Of a stretch of 64,000 nucleotides of DNA, positions 37,493 to 47,478 are shown piece after piece. Below the pieces are notes generated by a model. It saw only the letters and a program-made list of their open reading frames with translations. It made no database searches and was not told the DNA's origin. The translations under genes were made by a program, and so were the position numbers. The DNA comes from Serratia liquefaciens ATCC 27592 (lineage in GTDB: Bacteria; Pseudomonadota; Gammaproteobacteria; Enterobacterales; Enterobacteriaceae). The DNA is taken from NCBI RefSeq assembly GCF_000422085.1, contig NC_021741.1, positions 4,278,001-4,342,000 of the forward strand. Reading direction: 5' to 3'. Position 1 is the first letter of the stretch; each line of letters starts with the position of its first letter.

Positions 37493-38617
37493 ATGAGCAC
37501 AGTAATCCCCGCATTGACGTTACCCAAAGACTTCTGCGCCGATGCCCGCGAGGCGTATACCATTCCGGCTCAGTTTTATACTCACCCGGCCGCATTCGAT
37601 CATGAAAAAGAACGGGTGTTCGCCAACAGCTGGATCTGCGTGGCGCACGGCAGTGAAGTGGCGCAGCCGAATGAATACATCACCCGCGAGATCATCGGCG
37701 AAAATATCCTGGTGGTACGCGGTCGCGACAAGGTGTTGCGCGCCTTTTACAACGTTTGCCCACACCGTGGGCATCAATTGTTGTCCGGCGACGGCAAGGC
37801 CAAAAACGTCATTACCTGCCCGTACCACGCCTGGGCGTTCAAGCTCGACGGCGAACTGGCCCATGCGCGCAACTGCGAGAACGTGCATAACTTCAATAAA
37901 GACATCGCCCATCTGACGCCGGTACGGGTAGAGGAATACGGCGGATTTATTTTTATCAATATGAACCCGCAGGCCGGCAGCGTAGAAGATCAACTGCCCG
38001 GCCTGGCAGCCAAGGTGCGCGAGGCCTGCCCGGCGGTAGACGACCTGAAGCTGGCAGCACGTTTCACCACCCTCACCCCGGCCAACTGGAAGAACATCGT
38101 CGACAACTATCTCGAGTGCTATCACTGTGCCCCGGCGCACCCCGGTTTCGCCGATTCGGTGCAGGTCGATCGCTACTGGCACACCCTGCACGGTAACTGG
38201 ACGATGCAGTTTGGCTACGCGCGCCCTTCCGAGCAGTCATTCAAATTCGAGGAAGGCAAAGACGCCAGCTTCCACGGCATCTGGCTATGGCCATGCACCA
38301 TGTTCAACATCCCGCCGCTGGAAGGCATGATGACGGTGATTTATGAGTTCCCGGTCGATGCGGAAACCACCCTGCAACACTATGACATTTATTTCACCAA
38401 CGAGGAGCTGACCGCCGAACAACAGAAGTTGATCGAATGGTATCGCGACGTGTTTCGCCCAGAGGATCTGCGGCTGGTGGAAAGTGTGCAGAAAGGGCTG
38501 AAGTCACGTGGCTATCGCGGGCAAGGACGCATCATGGTTGACGGTGCGGGCAGTGGCGTTAGCGAACATGGTATCGCGCACTTCCACAACCTGCTGGCGC
38601 AGGTCTTCCAACCTTAA
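37493..38617 (+). CDS. cntA: Carnitine monooxygenase, oxygenase subunit
   Basis: CntA (YeaW) is a Rieske oxygenase that splits L-carnitine into trimethylamine and malic semialdehyde. The 374-residue product carries the [2Fe-2S] ligands Cys89, His91, Cys109 and His112, and the iron ligands His211 and His216 in NYLECYHCAPAHPGF. The residue that bridges the two centres is Glu208 instead of the Asp of most Rieske oxygenases, which is a feature of carnitine oxygenases. AGAGGAAGG precedes the ATG. It lies 41 bp after the BCCT gene; the reductase gene cntB follows after an aldehyde dehydrogenase gene. Confidence 0.92.
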   Translation: MSTVIPALTLPKDFCADAREAYTIPAQFYTHPAAFDHEKERVFANSWICVAHGSEVAQPNEYITREIIGENILVVRGRDKVLRAFYNVCPHRGHQLLSGDGKAKNVITCPYHAWAFKLDGELAHARNCENVHNFNKDIAHLTPVRVEEYGGFIFINMNPQAGSVEDQLPGLAAKVREACPAVDDLKLAARFTTLTPANWKNIVDNYLECYHCAPAHPGFADSVQVDRYWHTLHGNWTMQFGYARPSEQSFKFEEGKDASFHGIWLWPCTMFNIPPLEGMMTVIYEFPVDAETTLQHYDIYFTNEELTAEQQKLIEWYRDVFRPEDLRLVESVQKGLKSRGYRGQGRIMVDGAGSGVSEHGIAHFHNLLAQVFQP

Positions 38618-38661
38618 ATGTACAGGGGCCCCTCGGCCCCGTTAACCCATGAGGTCATCCG

Positions 38662-40110
38662 GTGAATATTTCCGATCAATCACTGTTCCGCCAGCAGGCG
38701 TTTATTAACGGCCAATGGTGCGATGCATCCAATCACGAAACCTTGCCGGTCAGCGATCCGGCGACCGGCCAACTTATAGGCCAGGTGCCGAACATGGCAC
38801 AACCCGAAGCACAACACGCCATAGCCTGCGCACAGCAAGCGCTGGCAGGCTGGCGTAGTCTGCCAGCCCAACAACGGGCACTGCATCTGCGCCGCTGGTT
38901 CGAATTGATGCTGGAGCACCAGCAGGATCTGGCGTCACTAATGACGCAGGAACAAGGTAAACCGCTGGCAGAATCGTTGGGCGAAATCCGCTATGCCGCT
39001 TCGTTTGTCGAGTGGTTCGCCGAACAGGCAAAGCGCACCAACGGCGATATCATTCCTTCACCCAGTACTGACAAGCGCCTGATGGTGATCAAACAAGGCA
39101 TCGGCGTTTGTGCCGCCATTACGCCGTGGAACTTCCCAGCGGCGATGATCACCCGAAAAGCGGCACCGGCACTGGCGGCCGGCTGCACGCTGATCGTTAA
39201 GCCCGCCAATGAAACGCCTTATTCGGCGCTGGCAATGGCGGAGCTGGCTAACCGTGCGGGCATTCCCGCTGGGGTTTTCAACGTGATCACCGGCAATTCA
39301 CAGATCATCGGTGCCGAGCTGACCAGCAATCCGCTGGTCCGTAAGCTGAGCTTTACCGGTTCCACCCCGGTTGGTCGCGTGTTGATGCGCCAAAGCGCCG
39401 ACACCATCAAAAAGGTCTCTCTGGAACTGGGTGGCAATGCGCCCTTTATCGTGTTCAAGGATGCGGATATCGACGCTGCCGTTGAGGGTGCATTAGTCGC
39501 CAAATACCGTAACGCGGGGCAAACCTGTGTTTGCGCTAACCGTTTCTATATCCACCGTGACGTTTACCCGCAGTTCACAGAAAAATTTGTCGCTCGGGTA
39601 GCGGCGCTGAAAGTGGGTAACGGCTTCGATCACGATGTGCAAATAGGTCCGTTAATCAACCGTAAAGCACGAGACAAGGTCATGGAACTGCTGAACGATG
39701 CACAAAACAAAGGGGCCATCCTACTCACCGGCGGTCATCCGCACCCGCTGGGCGGCAATTTCTTCACGCCGACGGTACTGGGGGACGTTCAAGCCGGCTC
39801 ACTCTTGCTGGAAGAAGAGATTTTCGGCCCGGTCGCACCGCTGGTGGTCTTTGACGATGAAGCCGAAGTGCTGCAACGCGCAAATGACACGATCTATGGG
39901 CTGGCGGCCTATTTCTACACGCGCGATGCTGCGCGCATCTGGCGGGTTTCGGAGCAGTTGGAATACGGCATGGTAGGCATCAACACGGGCCTGATATCCA
40001 ACGAGGTGGCACCGTTCGGTGGCGTCAAACAGTCCGGTCTGGGGCGTGAAGGCTCCACCTATGGCATCGACGATTATCTGGAACTGAAATATCTGTGCCA
40101 GGCGGTATAA
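38662..40110 (+). CDS. Aldehyde dehydrogenase, probable malic semialdehyde dehydrogenase
   Basis: A 482-residue NAD(P)-dependent aldehyde dehydrogenase of the succinate-semialdehyde (GabD) branch. Visible are ITPWNFPAAMITRKAAPALA, the coenzyme site FTGSTPVGRVLM, catalytic Glu in VSLELGGNAPFIVF and the catalytic Cys in RNAGQTCVCANRFY. It begins with GTG at 38662, with GAGG 7 bases before it; the nearby ATG at 38649 is out of frame. E. coli yeaWX lacks this gene. Its place between cntA and cntB suggests it oxidises malic semialdehyde to malate, as in Acinetobacter carnitine clusters. Confidence 0.85.
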   Translation: MNISDQSLFRQQAFINGQWCDASNHETLPVSDPATGQLIGQVPNMAQPEAQHAIACAQQALAGWRSLPAQQRALHLRRWFELMLEHQQDLASLMTQEQGKPLAESLGEIRYAASFVEWFAEQAKRTNGDIIPSPSTDKRLMVIKQGIGVCAAITPWNFPAAMITRKAAPALAAGCTLIVKPANETPYSALAMAELANRAGIPAGVFNVITGNSQIIGAELTSNPLVRKLSFTGSTPVGRVLMRQSADTIKKVSLELGGNAPFIVFKDADIDAAVEGALVAKYRNAGQTCVCANRFYIHRDVYPQFTEKFVARVAALKVGNGFDHDVQIGPLINRKARDKVMELLNDAQNKGAILLTGGHPHPLGGNFFTPTVLGDVQAGSLLLEEEIFGPVAPLVVFDDEAEVLQRANDTIYGLAAYFYTRDAARIWRVSEQLEYGMVGINTGLISNEVAPFGGVKQSGLGREGSTYGIDDYLELKYLCQAV

Positions 40111-40152
40111 CCTGTTATGCGCGGGCGCAGCCCGTGCTCTGGAGTGAATAAC

Positions 40153-41118
40153 ATGTCCAGTTATCGGATGTTTGATGTCCGCGTGATCGAAATCGAAACC
40201 ATTACCGCGCAGGTAAAGCGTTTTACTCTGGCGGACCCGATGCAGCGGCCGTTGCCGGCCTTCAGTGGCGGCAGCCATATCATCGTGCAAATGCAACAGG
40301 GGGAACAGCGCTACAGTAATGCCTACTCCCTGCTAAGCTCTCCTTTCGACTTGCAGCACTATCAGATCGCCGTACGACGCGAGTCGCCCTCGAAAGGCGG
40401 ATCCAACTTTATGCATAACAACCTGCAGGTAGGCGATACGCTGACCATAAGTACGCCGAACAATCTGTTTGCATTGGCACCGACGGCGGAACAACACCTG
40501 CTGATTGCCGGCGGCATCGGCATTACGCCGTTTATGGCACAACTGCATGAACTGCACCAGCGCGGTCAACGTTACCGGCTGCACTATTGTTTCCATAGTG
40601 AAGAACAGAATGCTTTTCAGGCACAGCTGCTGACTTCCCCCTTTGCTGAACATGTCCACTGCCATGTTTCCACCCAGGGTAGCCGTTTAGATTTGGCACG
40701 CCTGCTGGCAGACATCGAACCTGCAACCCATATTTACGTGTGTGGCCCACCGGCGTTGAACGATGCGGTATTGCAGGCGGCTTCCGCGCACGGGATTGAG
40801 AAGGCACGTCTGCACCGCGAGGCCTTTGCCGTCACTGACAGCCAAGGGAAAGCCTTTACGCTGGTGTTGGCTCGCTCAGGGATTGAGCTGGAAGTGACAC
40901 CAGAGATGACCATTCTGCAGGTGCTGGAAAACAGCAAGGCAGCGAAAGTGGAATGCCTATGCCGGGAAGGTATTTGCGGCACCTGTGAAACGCGAATTAT
41001 TGAAGGGGAAGCTGACCACCGCGATCAGTATCTGAGCGAGGAGGAACGAGAAGCGCAGCAGAGCCTATTGATATGCTGCTCAAGGGCCAAGGGGCAACGG
41101 CTGGTACTGGATTTGTAG
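40153..41118 (+). CDS. cntB: Carnitine monooxygenase, reductase subunit
   Basis: CntB (YeaX) passes electrons from NAD(P)H through FMN and a plant-type [2Fe-2S] centre to CntA. The 321-residue product equals E. coli YeaX in length. It has an N-terminal flavin domain (RYSNAYSLLSSPFD), an NAD domain (LLIAGGIGITPFMAQLHEL and YVCGPPALND) and a C-terminal ferredoxin domain with Cys ligands in ECLCREGICGTCETR and LLICCSRAKG. The ATG at 40153 has GGAGTG upstream; the earlier in-frame ATG at 40117 lacks one. It is the last gene of the carnitine operon and ends at a bidirectional terminator. Confidence 0.92.
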   Translation: MSSYRMFDVRVIEIETITAQVKRFTLADPMQRPLPAFSGGSHIIVQMQQGEQRYSNAYSLLSSPFDLQHYQIAVRRESPSKGGSNFMHNNLQVGDTLTISTPNNLFALAPTAEQHLLIAGGIGITPFMAQLHELHQRGQRYRLHYCFHSEEQNAFQAQLLTSPFAEHVHCHVSTQGSRLDLARLLADIEPATHIYVCGPPALNDAVLQAASAHGIEKARLHREAFAVTDSQGKAFTLVLARSGIELEVTPEMTILQVLENSKAAKVECLCREGICGTCETRIIEGEADHRDQYLSEEEREAQQSLLICCSRAKGQRLVLDL

Positions 41119-41125
41119 TTCAACC

Positions 41126-41150
41126 AACCGCGCCCGCCACAGGCGCGGTT
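41126..41150. terminator. Bidirectional terminator between cntB and the Fbp-type ABC operon
   Basis: AACCGCGCC, a 7-base loop and GGCGCGGTT form a perfect 9-bp stem 8 bases after the cntB stop and 11 bases after the ABC ATPase stop on the other strand. Confidence 0.75.
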
Positions 41151-41160
41151 ATTGTTGAAG

Positions 41161-42231
41161 CTAGGCCTTGGGGAAAATCCACAGGTGCTCTGCCGGCAAG
41201 GACAGCCGGCAAGGCGTCTGGCCGCGCACTTCGGTGCCATAAGCCCGCACCACGAAATCTTCAGCAACGGTGCGGAACAGGTATTCCCAACGATCGCCCA
41301 GGTACATGCTGGTCAGCAGTGGCAACTCCAGTTGGTTGCCCTGGGGATCCTCACCCAGGCGCACGCGTTCTACCCGGATCACCGCCGTGGCTTCATCGCT
41401 AACCTTTACCCCTGCGCCTGCCATGCCCCACAGCGCCCAATCTTTCCCTTCGATGCGCGCCTTGCCCTCGCTCATCTCGGTGATTTTGCCGAACAGGCGG
41501 TTATTGCTGCCCATAAACTCGGCGGTAAACAGGGTCGAGGGGGAGCCGTACATTTCCTGCGGCGTGCCCTGCTGTTCGATCTTGCCGTTGTTGAGCAACA
41601 AAATGCGATCGGAAATGGCCATCGCCTCGTTCTGATCGTGGGTCACCATCAGCGCCGACAACCCCAGCTTGATAATCAGTTCACGCAGAAACACCCGCGC
41701 CTCTTCGCGCAGCTTGGCATCCAGGTTGGATAGCGGCTCATCCAGCAGGATCACCGGCGGGTTGTACACCAACGCCCGACCAATCGCCACGCGCTGCTGC
41801 TGGCCGCCGGACAGCTGATGCGGAAGGCGTTTGCCCAGATGTCCCAGTCCCAGTTGATCCAGCACCCCTTGCACCCGCTGGGTAATTTCCGCCGTGGAAA
41901 CTTTGCGTAATTTCAGCGGATAGGCGACGTTCTCAAACACGGTTTTATGCGGCCACAGGGCATAGGACTGGAATACCAGCCCGAGGTTGCGCTCCTCCGC
42001 CGGGATCTCGCTGCGCGCAGTACCGTCATACACCTTATTGCTGCCAATGATAATGCTGCCCTGGGTTGGCTTTTCCAGCCCGGCGACCGCCCGCAACAGC
42101 GTCGTTTTACCGCTGCCCGACGGCCCCAACAGCGAAACCACCTCGCCGCGCTTGAGCTGCATCGAAACGCCTTTCAGCACCGGGTTGTCGCCGTAGGTCA
42201 AATGCAGGTTCTCTACCGAAAGTTCAATCAT
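41161..42231 (-). CDS. Fbp-type ABC transporter, ATP-binding protein
   Basis: The ATPase (356 residues) of an importer of the iron/phosphonate/spermidine type (FbpC/PotA-like). Walker [10 protein letters not shown] near residue 37, Q-loop [16 protein letters not shown], signature [15 protein letters not shown], Walker [16 protein letters not shown] and H-loop VTHDQNEA are all intact. After residue 240 comes a C-terminal TOBE-like regulatory domain ending in [12 protein letters not shown]. It overlaps the permease gene by 8 bp. No substrate can be read from the ATPase; the family covers Fe3+, 2-aminoethylphosphonate, sulfate and others. Confidence 0.87.
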   Translation of the reverse strand: MIELSVENLHLTYGDNPVLKGVSMQLKRGEVVSLLGPSGSGKTTLLRAVAGLEKPTQGSIIIGSNKVYDGTARSEIPAEERNLGLVFQSYALWPHKTVFENVAYPLKLRKVSTAEITQRVQGVLDQLGLGHLGKRLPHQLSGGQQQRVAIGRALVYNPPVILLDEPLSNLDAKLREEARVFLRELIIKLGLSALMVTHDQNEAMAISDRILLLNNGKIEQQGTPQEMYGSPSTLFTAEFMGSNNRLFGKITEMSEGKARIEGKDWALWGMAGAGVKVSDEATAVIRVERVRLGEDPQGNQLELPLLTSMYLGDRWEYLFRTVAEDFVVRAYGTEVRGQTPCRLSLPAEHLWIFPKA

Positions 42232-43993
42232 GTAATTTCACTCCAAAGCGCAAGGCGATCCCCAGCCCCAGCACCACCAGCAGGATGTTAATGAAGGAGA
42301 GCGCGGCCACGATATCAATGGCACCCGCCGCCCACAGCGAAACCAGCATCGAACCTATGGTTTCGGTGCCTGGAGACAACAGGTAAACCCCGGTGGAATA
42401 CTCTCGTTCGAAAATCAGGAACATCAGCAACCACGAGCCGATCAGGCCGTAGCGCGACAGCGGAATAGTCACGTGACGAGTGATCTGCCCACGGGAGGCA
42501 CCGGCACTGCGCGCAGCCTCTTCCAGTTCAGGGCCGACCTGCAACAGCGTCGAGGAGATCAACCTCAGGCCGTAGGCCATCCACACCACGGTATACGCCA
42601 GCCAAACGCTGAAGATGGTGCTGCGCAAAGAACGTAGCCAGACAATCAGGTTTTCCCGCAGCCATTCGGCGACCGGCAGGGCCGATAACCAGCCCTCTTT
42701 CAACGACTTGTCCAGCCACATCGGCAGGAACAGGAACACCCACAGGAACGCCAGCCCCGCCAGCAAACCCGGCACCGCACGCGGTACCAGCACGCTGTAA
42801 TCGAGAAAACGGGTAGCACCGTCGGGTTTGCGGTGCATGGCAATGCCGATGAACAGATAACAGACTACCGCCAGAGCACCGCCGATCACCCCTATCGCCA
42901 TCGAGTTGACGATGGCTCGCAACAGGTTGGGTTGCTGCCAGATGGTGCGGAAGGTATTGAGCGACAGCTCGTCCCAGATCGAAACACCCACGCCCCAGTT
43001 GGAAATAAAGGCACGCAGCACCACGCCCACCAGTGGCACACCTATGGTCACCGTCAGCCAAAACACCACCACCGCACCGGCGACCCAGCGCCATTTGCCC
43101 AGCGGCAGCGCCCGCGCCTGCGACGCCTTGCCCTTGACGGTGACGAAACGGTTGGCGGTACGCATCAGACGGCGCTGCAACATTACCAGCGGAATGGTGA
43201 TGCAAATCAGCACCACCGCCACTGCCGCCATCAGGTGGTAAGACGGCGTGCCCAGCTTGTTGGTCAGTTGATACAGGTAGGTCGCCAGCACCAGGTTCCC
43301 TTCCGGATCGCCCAGCACCAGCATCAGGCCGAACACCTCCAGCCCGAGAAAGAACAGCAATACGCCAGCATACAGAATCGAAGGGCGTACCATCGGCAAG
43401 CTGACGGCCGTCATGACCTGCAAGGGCGAAGCGCCTGCCGTACGAGCGGCCTCCTCCACGTCGGAGCCGACGCTGCGCAAGGCCGAGGAAATATAAAGAT
43501 AAGCGTGCGGCACGTGGGTTAATCCGGCAATGACCACAATGCTGGCCATCGAGTAGATATTCCAGGGCACAAAGCCCAGCAGCGATTCCGCCCATAGCGA
43601 GAAGAAGCCGACCGGCCCGGCGGCCACCACGTAGCCAAAGCCCAGCACCATCGGTGAGACAAAGATCGGCACCAGGATCAGCGGTTCAATAAACCGACGA
43701 CCGGGCAAATCGGTTCTGACCATCAAAAAGGCCAGAATACCTCCCAGCGGAATGGCGATCACCACTAAGCCAAAGGCCAGGATAAAGCCACTTTTCAGCG
43801 CCTTGTAAAAGTCAGGATCGGTGAAAATAAACTCGAACGCCTCAAGGCTAAAAACCTTGGAGGGCGAAAAAAAAGGTGCGGAGAGAAAACTTTGAATCAC
43901 GATAAATGACAGCGGCACATAGATAACCAGCGCGGTTATCACCACCACCAAGCCACGCGGCAGGCTCTGCCACTTTCTGCGCCATGTATTCAT
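42224..43993 (-). CDS. Fbp-type ABC transporter, fused tandem permease
   Basis: A 589-residue inner-membrane protein with two tandem permease domains (FbpB/ThiP-like), about 12 helices in all. The EAA-type loops, which contact the ATPase, are visible twice: DVEEAARTAGASPLQVMTAV near residue 177 and ELEEAARSAGASRGQITRHV near 500. Domain 1 is about residues 1-280, domain 2 about 300-589. The ribosome site GGGATAG is weak. It lies 82 bp after the binding-protein gene and is translationally coupled to the ATPase gene. Confidence 0.88.
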   Translation of the reverse strand: MNTWRRKWQSLPRGLVVVITALVIYVPLSFIVIQSFLSAPFFSPSKVFSLEAFEFIFTDPDFYKALKSGFILAFGLVVIAIPLGGILAFLMVRTDLPGRRFIEPLILVPIFVSPMVLGFGYVVAAGPVGFFSLWAESLLGFVPWNIYSMASIVVIAGLTHVPHAYLYISSALRSVGSDVEEAARTAGASPLQVMTAVSLPMVRPSILYAGVLLFFLGLEVFGLMLVLGDPEGNLVLATYLYQLTNKLGTPSYHLMAAVAVVLICITIPLVMLQRRLMRTANRFVTVKGKASQARALPLGKWRWVAGAVVVFWLTVTIGVPLVGVVLRAFISNWGVGVSIWDELSLNTFRTIWQQPNLLRAIVNSMAIGVIGGALAVVCYLFIGIAMHRKPDGATRFLDYSVLVPRAVPGLLAGLAFLWVFLFLPMWLDKSLKEGWLSALPVAEWLRENLIVWLRSLRSTIFSVWLAYTVVWMAYGLRLISSTLLQVGPELEEAARSAGASRGQITRHVTIPLSRYGLIGSWLLMFLIFEREYSTGVYLLSPGTETIGSMLVSLWAAGAIDIVAALSFINILLVVLGLGIALRFGVKLHD

Positions 43994-44075
43994 AATCTAT
44001 CCCAATGGTTGTAAACATCGACCACCAAAGGGCGCGCGCCTCCCTGGCAGACGCGCGTCCGGAGCCTGTCCTAAT

Positions 44076-45164
44076 TTATTTTGCCGCGGCGGTACGCCAT
44101 TGCTTGATGTAGTCCAACCGTTTGGCCGGCTGCAGGTACTCCAACAGGCTCTCGTCCACCGGAATAGGCTTCAGCGCGTTGCCAAGCATTTTGGTCATGC
44201 CGTCGATGTCGTTTTTGCCTTCAATGTCATTACGGATAGAGGGAATATCCGCCTGGTTGGCGAGAATGCTCTGGCCCTTTTCCGACAAGACGTAGTTAAG
44301 CCAAAGTTTTGCCGCGTTGCTGTTGGCAGCCTCTTTGCTGATAAAGGACACGCGCGACAGCACCAGGGTGTAATCTTTCGGGTAAGCGATGCCCAGAGAA
44401 GGGTCAGTTTTGGCGCGGGCTTCGGCGTAGGAACCCAGAATGTTGAAACCAATCAGGTTTTCACCGGACGATACCCTTTCCATCATGGTACCGGTGGACG
44501 ACTGCACGGCCAGACCGCCTTTGGCAACGTCAGCCAGCGTAGCAAAATAGTTCGGGTCGGCCTTGAAGTCCTGCACCGACAGCATGAAGCCCAACCCTGA
44601 TTTTTCAATGTCATAGGTCGTGACTTTCTTTTTAAACTTGTCGGTTTGACTGGCGATCAGCTTTGCCAGCGCAGCGTGCGAGTCCGGCACATCCCCCTGC
44701 GGGATCAGCCGTTTGTTATAAATGAAGACCACCGGCTCATAGGTGGTGCCGTAGGCTCTCTCTTTCCAGACCGCCCACTTGGGCAGTTGGCCCTGTTCCG
44801 GCGAGGCGTATTCTTGCGCATAGTCGGTTGCCAGCTTCAGCGCGGTATCCATCGACGAACTCCACACCACGTCACCGCTGGTGCCACCCGCCGCCTGTTC
44901 GCTGATATAGCGGTTATACAGCTCGGTGCTGTTCATGTCGTTGTATTCGACCTTAACGCCCGGATACAGCGCTTCGAACCCCTGAATCAACGGTCCTGCG
45001 GCTTTGGTATCCGTGGTGGAATACACCACTACCTTGCCCTCTTTCTTCGCGCCATCCACAATTTTCTGATAGTCGGCTGGATAGCCTGCAGGGAACTCAG
45101 CGTAAGCAGGCACTGCACCCAGTACCGCCATCGCCACCACCGACGCGCCGATTCTTGTTAACAT
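44076..45164 (-). CDS. Fbp-type ABC transporter, periplasmic binding protein
   Basis: A 362-residue extracellular solute-binding protein of the FbpA-like family. A signal peptide (MLTRIGASVVAMAVLGAVPA) is likely cut after AYA. The mature part begins EFPAGYPADYQKIVDGAKKE and has VVVYSTTDTKAAGPLIQGFE, then the hinge LYNRYISEQAAGGTSGDVVW. The start ATG at 45164 has AGGAG upstream; the frame opens two codons earlier at TTG. The tandem-Tyr motif typical of Fe3+ binders is not obvious, so iron is not assured; other small anions are possible. It is the first gene of a three-gene operon convergent with the carnitine genes. Confidence 0.83.
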   Translation of the reverse strand: MLTRIGASVVAMAVLGAVPAYAEFPAGYPADYQKIVDGAKKEGKVVVYSTTDTKAAGPLIQGFEALYPGVKVEYNDMNSTELYNRYISEQAAGGTSGDVVWSSSMDTALKLATDYAQEYASPEQGQLPKWAVWKERAYGTTYEPVVFIYNKRLIPQGDVPDSHAALAKLIASQTDKFKKKVTTYDIEKSGLGFMLSVQDFKADPNYFATLADVAKGGLAVQSSTGTMMERVSSGENLIGFNILGSYAEARAKTDPSLGIAYPKDYTLVLSRVSFISKEAANSNAAKLWLNYVLSEKGQSILANQADIPSIRNDIEGKNDIDGMTKMLGNALKPIPVDESLLEYLQPAKRLDYIKQWRTAAAK

Positions 45165-45483
45165 AATCAACTCCTGGTTACATTTAATAAACTAAAAATT
45201 AACATATAGTTAATAAGTGTTCTTAAGCAACGCCGTTGATTTTTTATCTTCGTATTTTGTGAGGTTGGGCGATTTTTGGGCAAGAAAAAGCCCGGCAAGA
45301 TGCCGGGCTCAGATTGATGACAAAGTGCTTCGCAGTTAAAAATTCCGATCTGGGGACGAATAAAAACAAAGGATTATGTCTTCAGATTTACCCCAAACAG
45401 CCGAAAACCACGTTTTTCGGCTGTTTGTCATTAGACTAAGCCCGGCAAGATGCCGGGCCTGGGGTAATGCGACGCGAGATGCC
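45165..45483. other. Gap between the ABC operon and tktA: operator-like palindrome and three hairpins
   Basis: No gene is seen in these 319 bp. ATTAAC-ATATA-GTTAAT at 45198-45214 is a palindrome 33 bp before the binding-protein ATG and may be its operator. Three hairpins follow tktA (minus strand): GCCCGGCA...TGCCGGGC at 45440-45458, AAACAGCCGAAAA...TTTTCGGCTGTTT at 45395-45426, and AGCCCGGCA-AGA-TGCCGGGCT at 45289-45309. The last has TTTTTC after it on the minus strand and is the best terminator. Confidence 0.65.
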
Positions 45484-47478
45484 TTATTTCAGCAGTGCCT
45501 GCGCCTTGGCCACCACGTTATCCACGGTGAAGCCGAACTCTTTGAACAGCTGCTCTGCCGGTGCCGACTCACCAAAGGTGGTCATGCCCACGATAGCGCC
45601 GTTCAGGCCCACGTACTTGTACCAGTAGTCCGCGATACCCGCTTCCACCGCCACGCGGGCAGTGACCGCCGCCGGCAGCACGGATTCACGGTAAGCCGCG
45701 TCCTGCTTGTCGAAGGCGTCGGTAGACGGCATCGAGACCACGCGCACCTTGGTGCCCGCCGCGCTCAGCTTGTCTGCCGCTTCCACGGTGATGCCCACTT
45801 CCGAACCGGTGGCAATCAGGATGACGTCCGGCGTACCGGCACAGTCCTTCAGCACGTAGCCGCCGCGGTAAACGTTGGCCAGCTGCTCCGCGGTACGCGG
45901 CTGCTGGGTCAGGTTCTGACGCGAGAAAATCAGCGTGGTCGGGCCGTCATTGCGCTCGATGCCGTACTGCCAGGCAATCGCCGATTCCACCTGGTCACAC
46001 GGACGCCAGGTGCTCATGTTCGGGGTCACGCGCAGGCTGGCAATCTGCTCAACCGGCTGGTGTGTCGGGCCGTCTTCGCCCAGACCGATGGAGTCGTGGG
46101 TATAAACGAACACGTTGCGGATTTTCATCAGCGCCGCCATGCGCACCGCGTTACGGGCGTATTCCACGAACATCAGGAAGGTCGCGGAGTACGGCAGGAA
46201 GCCGCCGTGCAGCGCGATGCCGTTGGTGATGGCGGTCATGCCGAACTCGCGCACGCCGTAGTGGATGTAGTTACCCGCCGGGTCAACGTTCAGCGCTTTC
46301 GAGCCGGACCACATGGTCAGGTTGCTAGGCGCCAGGTCAGCGGAGCCGCCGAGGAACTCAGGCAGCACCTTGCCGAAGGCTTCCAGCGCGTTCTGCGAGG
46401 CCTTGCGGCTGGCGATGTTGGCCGGGTTGGCCTGCAGCTGCTCGACGAAGGCTTTGGCGTCGGCTTTCCAGTTGGCCGGCAGTTCGCCGTTCATGCGGCG
46501 TTTGAACTCGGCAGCCAGTTCCGGGAAGGCCTTGGCGTAGGCGGCGAACTTGTCGTTCCAGGCCGCTTCTTTCGCCTTGCCGGCTTCTTTGGCGTCCCAC
46601 TGGGCATAGATGTCCTGCGGGATTTCGAAGGCGGCATATTTCCAGCCCAGGGCTTCGCGGGTGGCGGCCACTTCGGCGGCGCCCAGCGCAGCACCGTGCA
46701 CGTCGTGGGTACCGGCCTTGTTCGGGGAGCCGAAACCAATCACGGTTTTGCACATCAGCAGGGACGGCTTGTCGGTGACCTTGCGGGCTTCTTCAATCGC
46801 GGCCTTGATGGCATCCGGGTTGTGGCCGTCCACGTGACGCACCACGTGCCAGCCGTAGGCTTCAAAGCGCTCGGCGGTGTTGTCGGTGAACCAGCCTTCC
46901 ACGTGACCGTCGATGGAGATGCCGTTGTCATCGTAGAACGCGGTCAGTTTGCCGAGCTTGAGGGTACCGGCCAGGGAACAGACTTCGTGAGAGATGCCTT
47001 CCATCATGCAGCCGTCGCCCATAAAGGCGTAGGTGTGGTGGTCGACCACGTCATGGCCCGGGCGGTTGAACTGCGCAGCCAGGGTGCGTTCGGCAATGGC
47101 GAAGCCGACGGCGTTGGCGATGCCCTGGCCCAGTGGGCCGGTGGTGGTTTCCACGCCTGGGGTGTAGCCGTATTCCGGGTGACCCGGGGTTTTGGAGTGC
47201 AGCTGGCGGAAGTTTTCCAGCTCGCTCATCGGCAGGTCGTAGCCGGTGAGGTGCAGCAGGCTGTAAATCAGCATGGAGCCATGGCCGTTGGAGAGGACGA
47301 AGCGGTCACGGTCAGCCCAGTGCGGGTTGGTCGGGTTGTGGTTCAGGTAGTCACGCCACAGGACTTCGGCGATGTCCGCCATGCCCATAGGTGCACCCGG
47401 GTGGCCGGAATTTGCTTTTTGTACGGCGTCCATGCTGAGTGCGCGGATGGCGTTGGCAAGCTCTTTACGAGAGGACAT
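45484..47478 (-). CDS. tktA: Transketolase 1
   Basis: TktA moves two-carbon ketol units between sugar phosphates in the pentose phosphate pathway with ThDP and Mg2+. The 664-residue product is one residue longer than E. coli TktA as I recall it. Visible are [20 protein letters not shown] near residue 25, the ThDP motif [15 protein letters not shown] near 153, the central pyrimidine domain with [16 protein letters not shown] and [16 protein letters not shown], and the C-terminal domain. GGAG precedes the ATG. It is the core gene that closes the second accessory block; epd and tktA are neighbours in related genomes. Confidence 0.97.
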   Translation of the reverse strand: MSSRKELANAIRALSMDAVQKANSGHPGAPMGMADIAEVLWRDYLNHNPTNPHWADRDRFVLSNGHGSMLIYSLLHLTGYDLPMSELENFRQLHSKTPGHPEYGYTPGVETTTGPLGQGIANAVGFAIAERTLAAQFNRPGHDVVDHHTYAFMGDGCMMEGISHEVCSLAGTLKLGKLTAFYDDNGISIDGHVEGWFTDNTAERFEAYGWHVVRHVDGHNPDAIKAAIEEARKVTDKPSLLMCKTVIGFGSPNKAGTHDVHGAALGAAEVAATREALGWKYAAFEIPQDIYAQWDAKEAGKAKEAAWNDKFAAYAKAFPELAAEFKRRMNGELPANWKADAKAFVEQLQANPANIASRKASQNALEAFGKVLPEFLGGSADLAPSNLTMWSGSKALNVDPAGNYIHYGVREFGMTAITNGIALHGGFLPYSATFLMFVEYARNAVRMAALMKIRNVFVYTHDSIGLGEDGPTHQPVEQIASLRVTPNMSTWRPCDQVESAIAWQYGIERNDGPTTLIFSRQNLTQQPRTAEQLANVYRGGYVLKDCAGTPDVILIATGSEVGITVEAADKLSAAGTKVRVVSMPSTDAFDKQDAAYRESVLPAAVTARVAVEAGIADYWYKYVGLNGAIVGMTTFGESAPAEQLFKEFGFTVDNVVAKAQALLK

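Noticed and set aside
44076..45164. Naming the ABC importer sfuABC, the Serratia ferric transporter
   Set aside because: The binding protein does not resemble SfuA as I recall it beyond the general fold.
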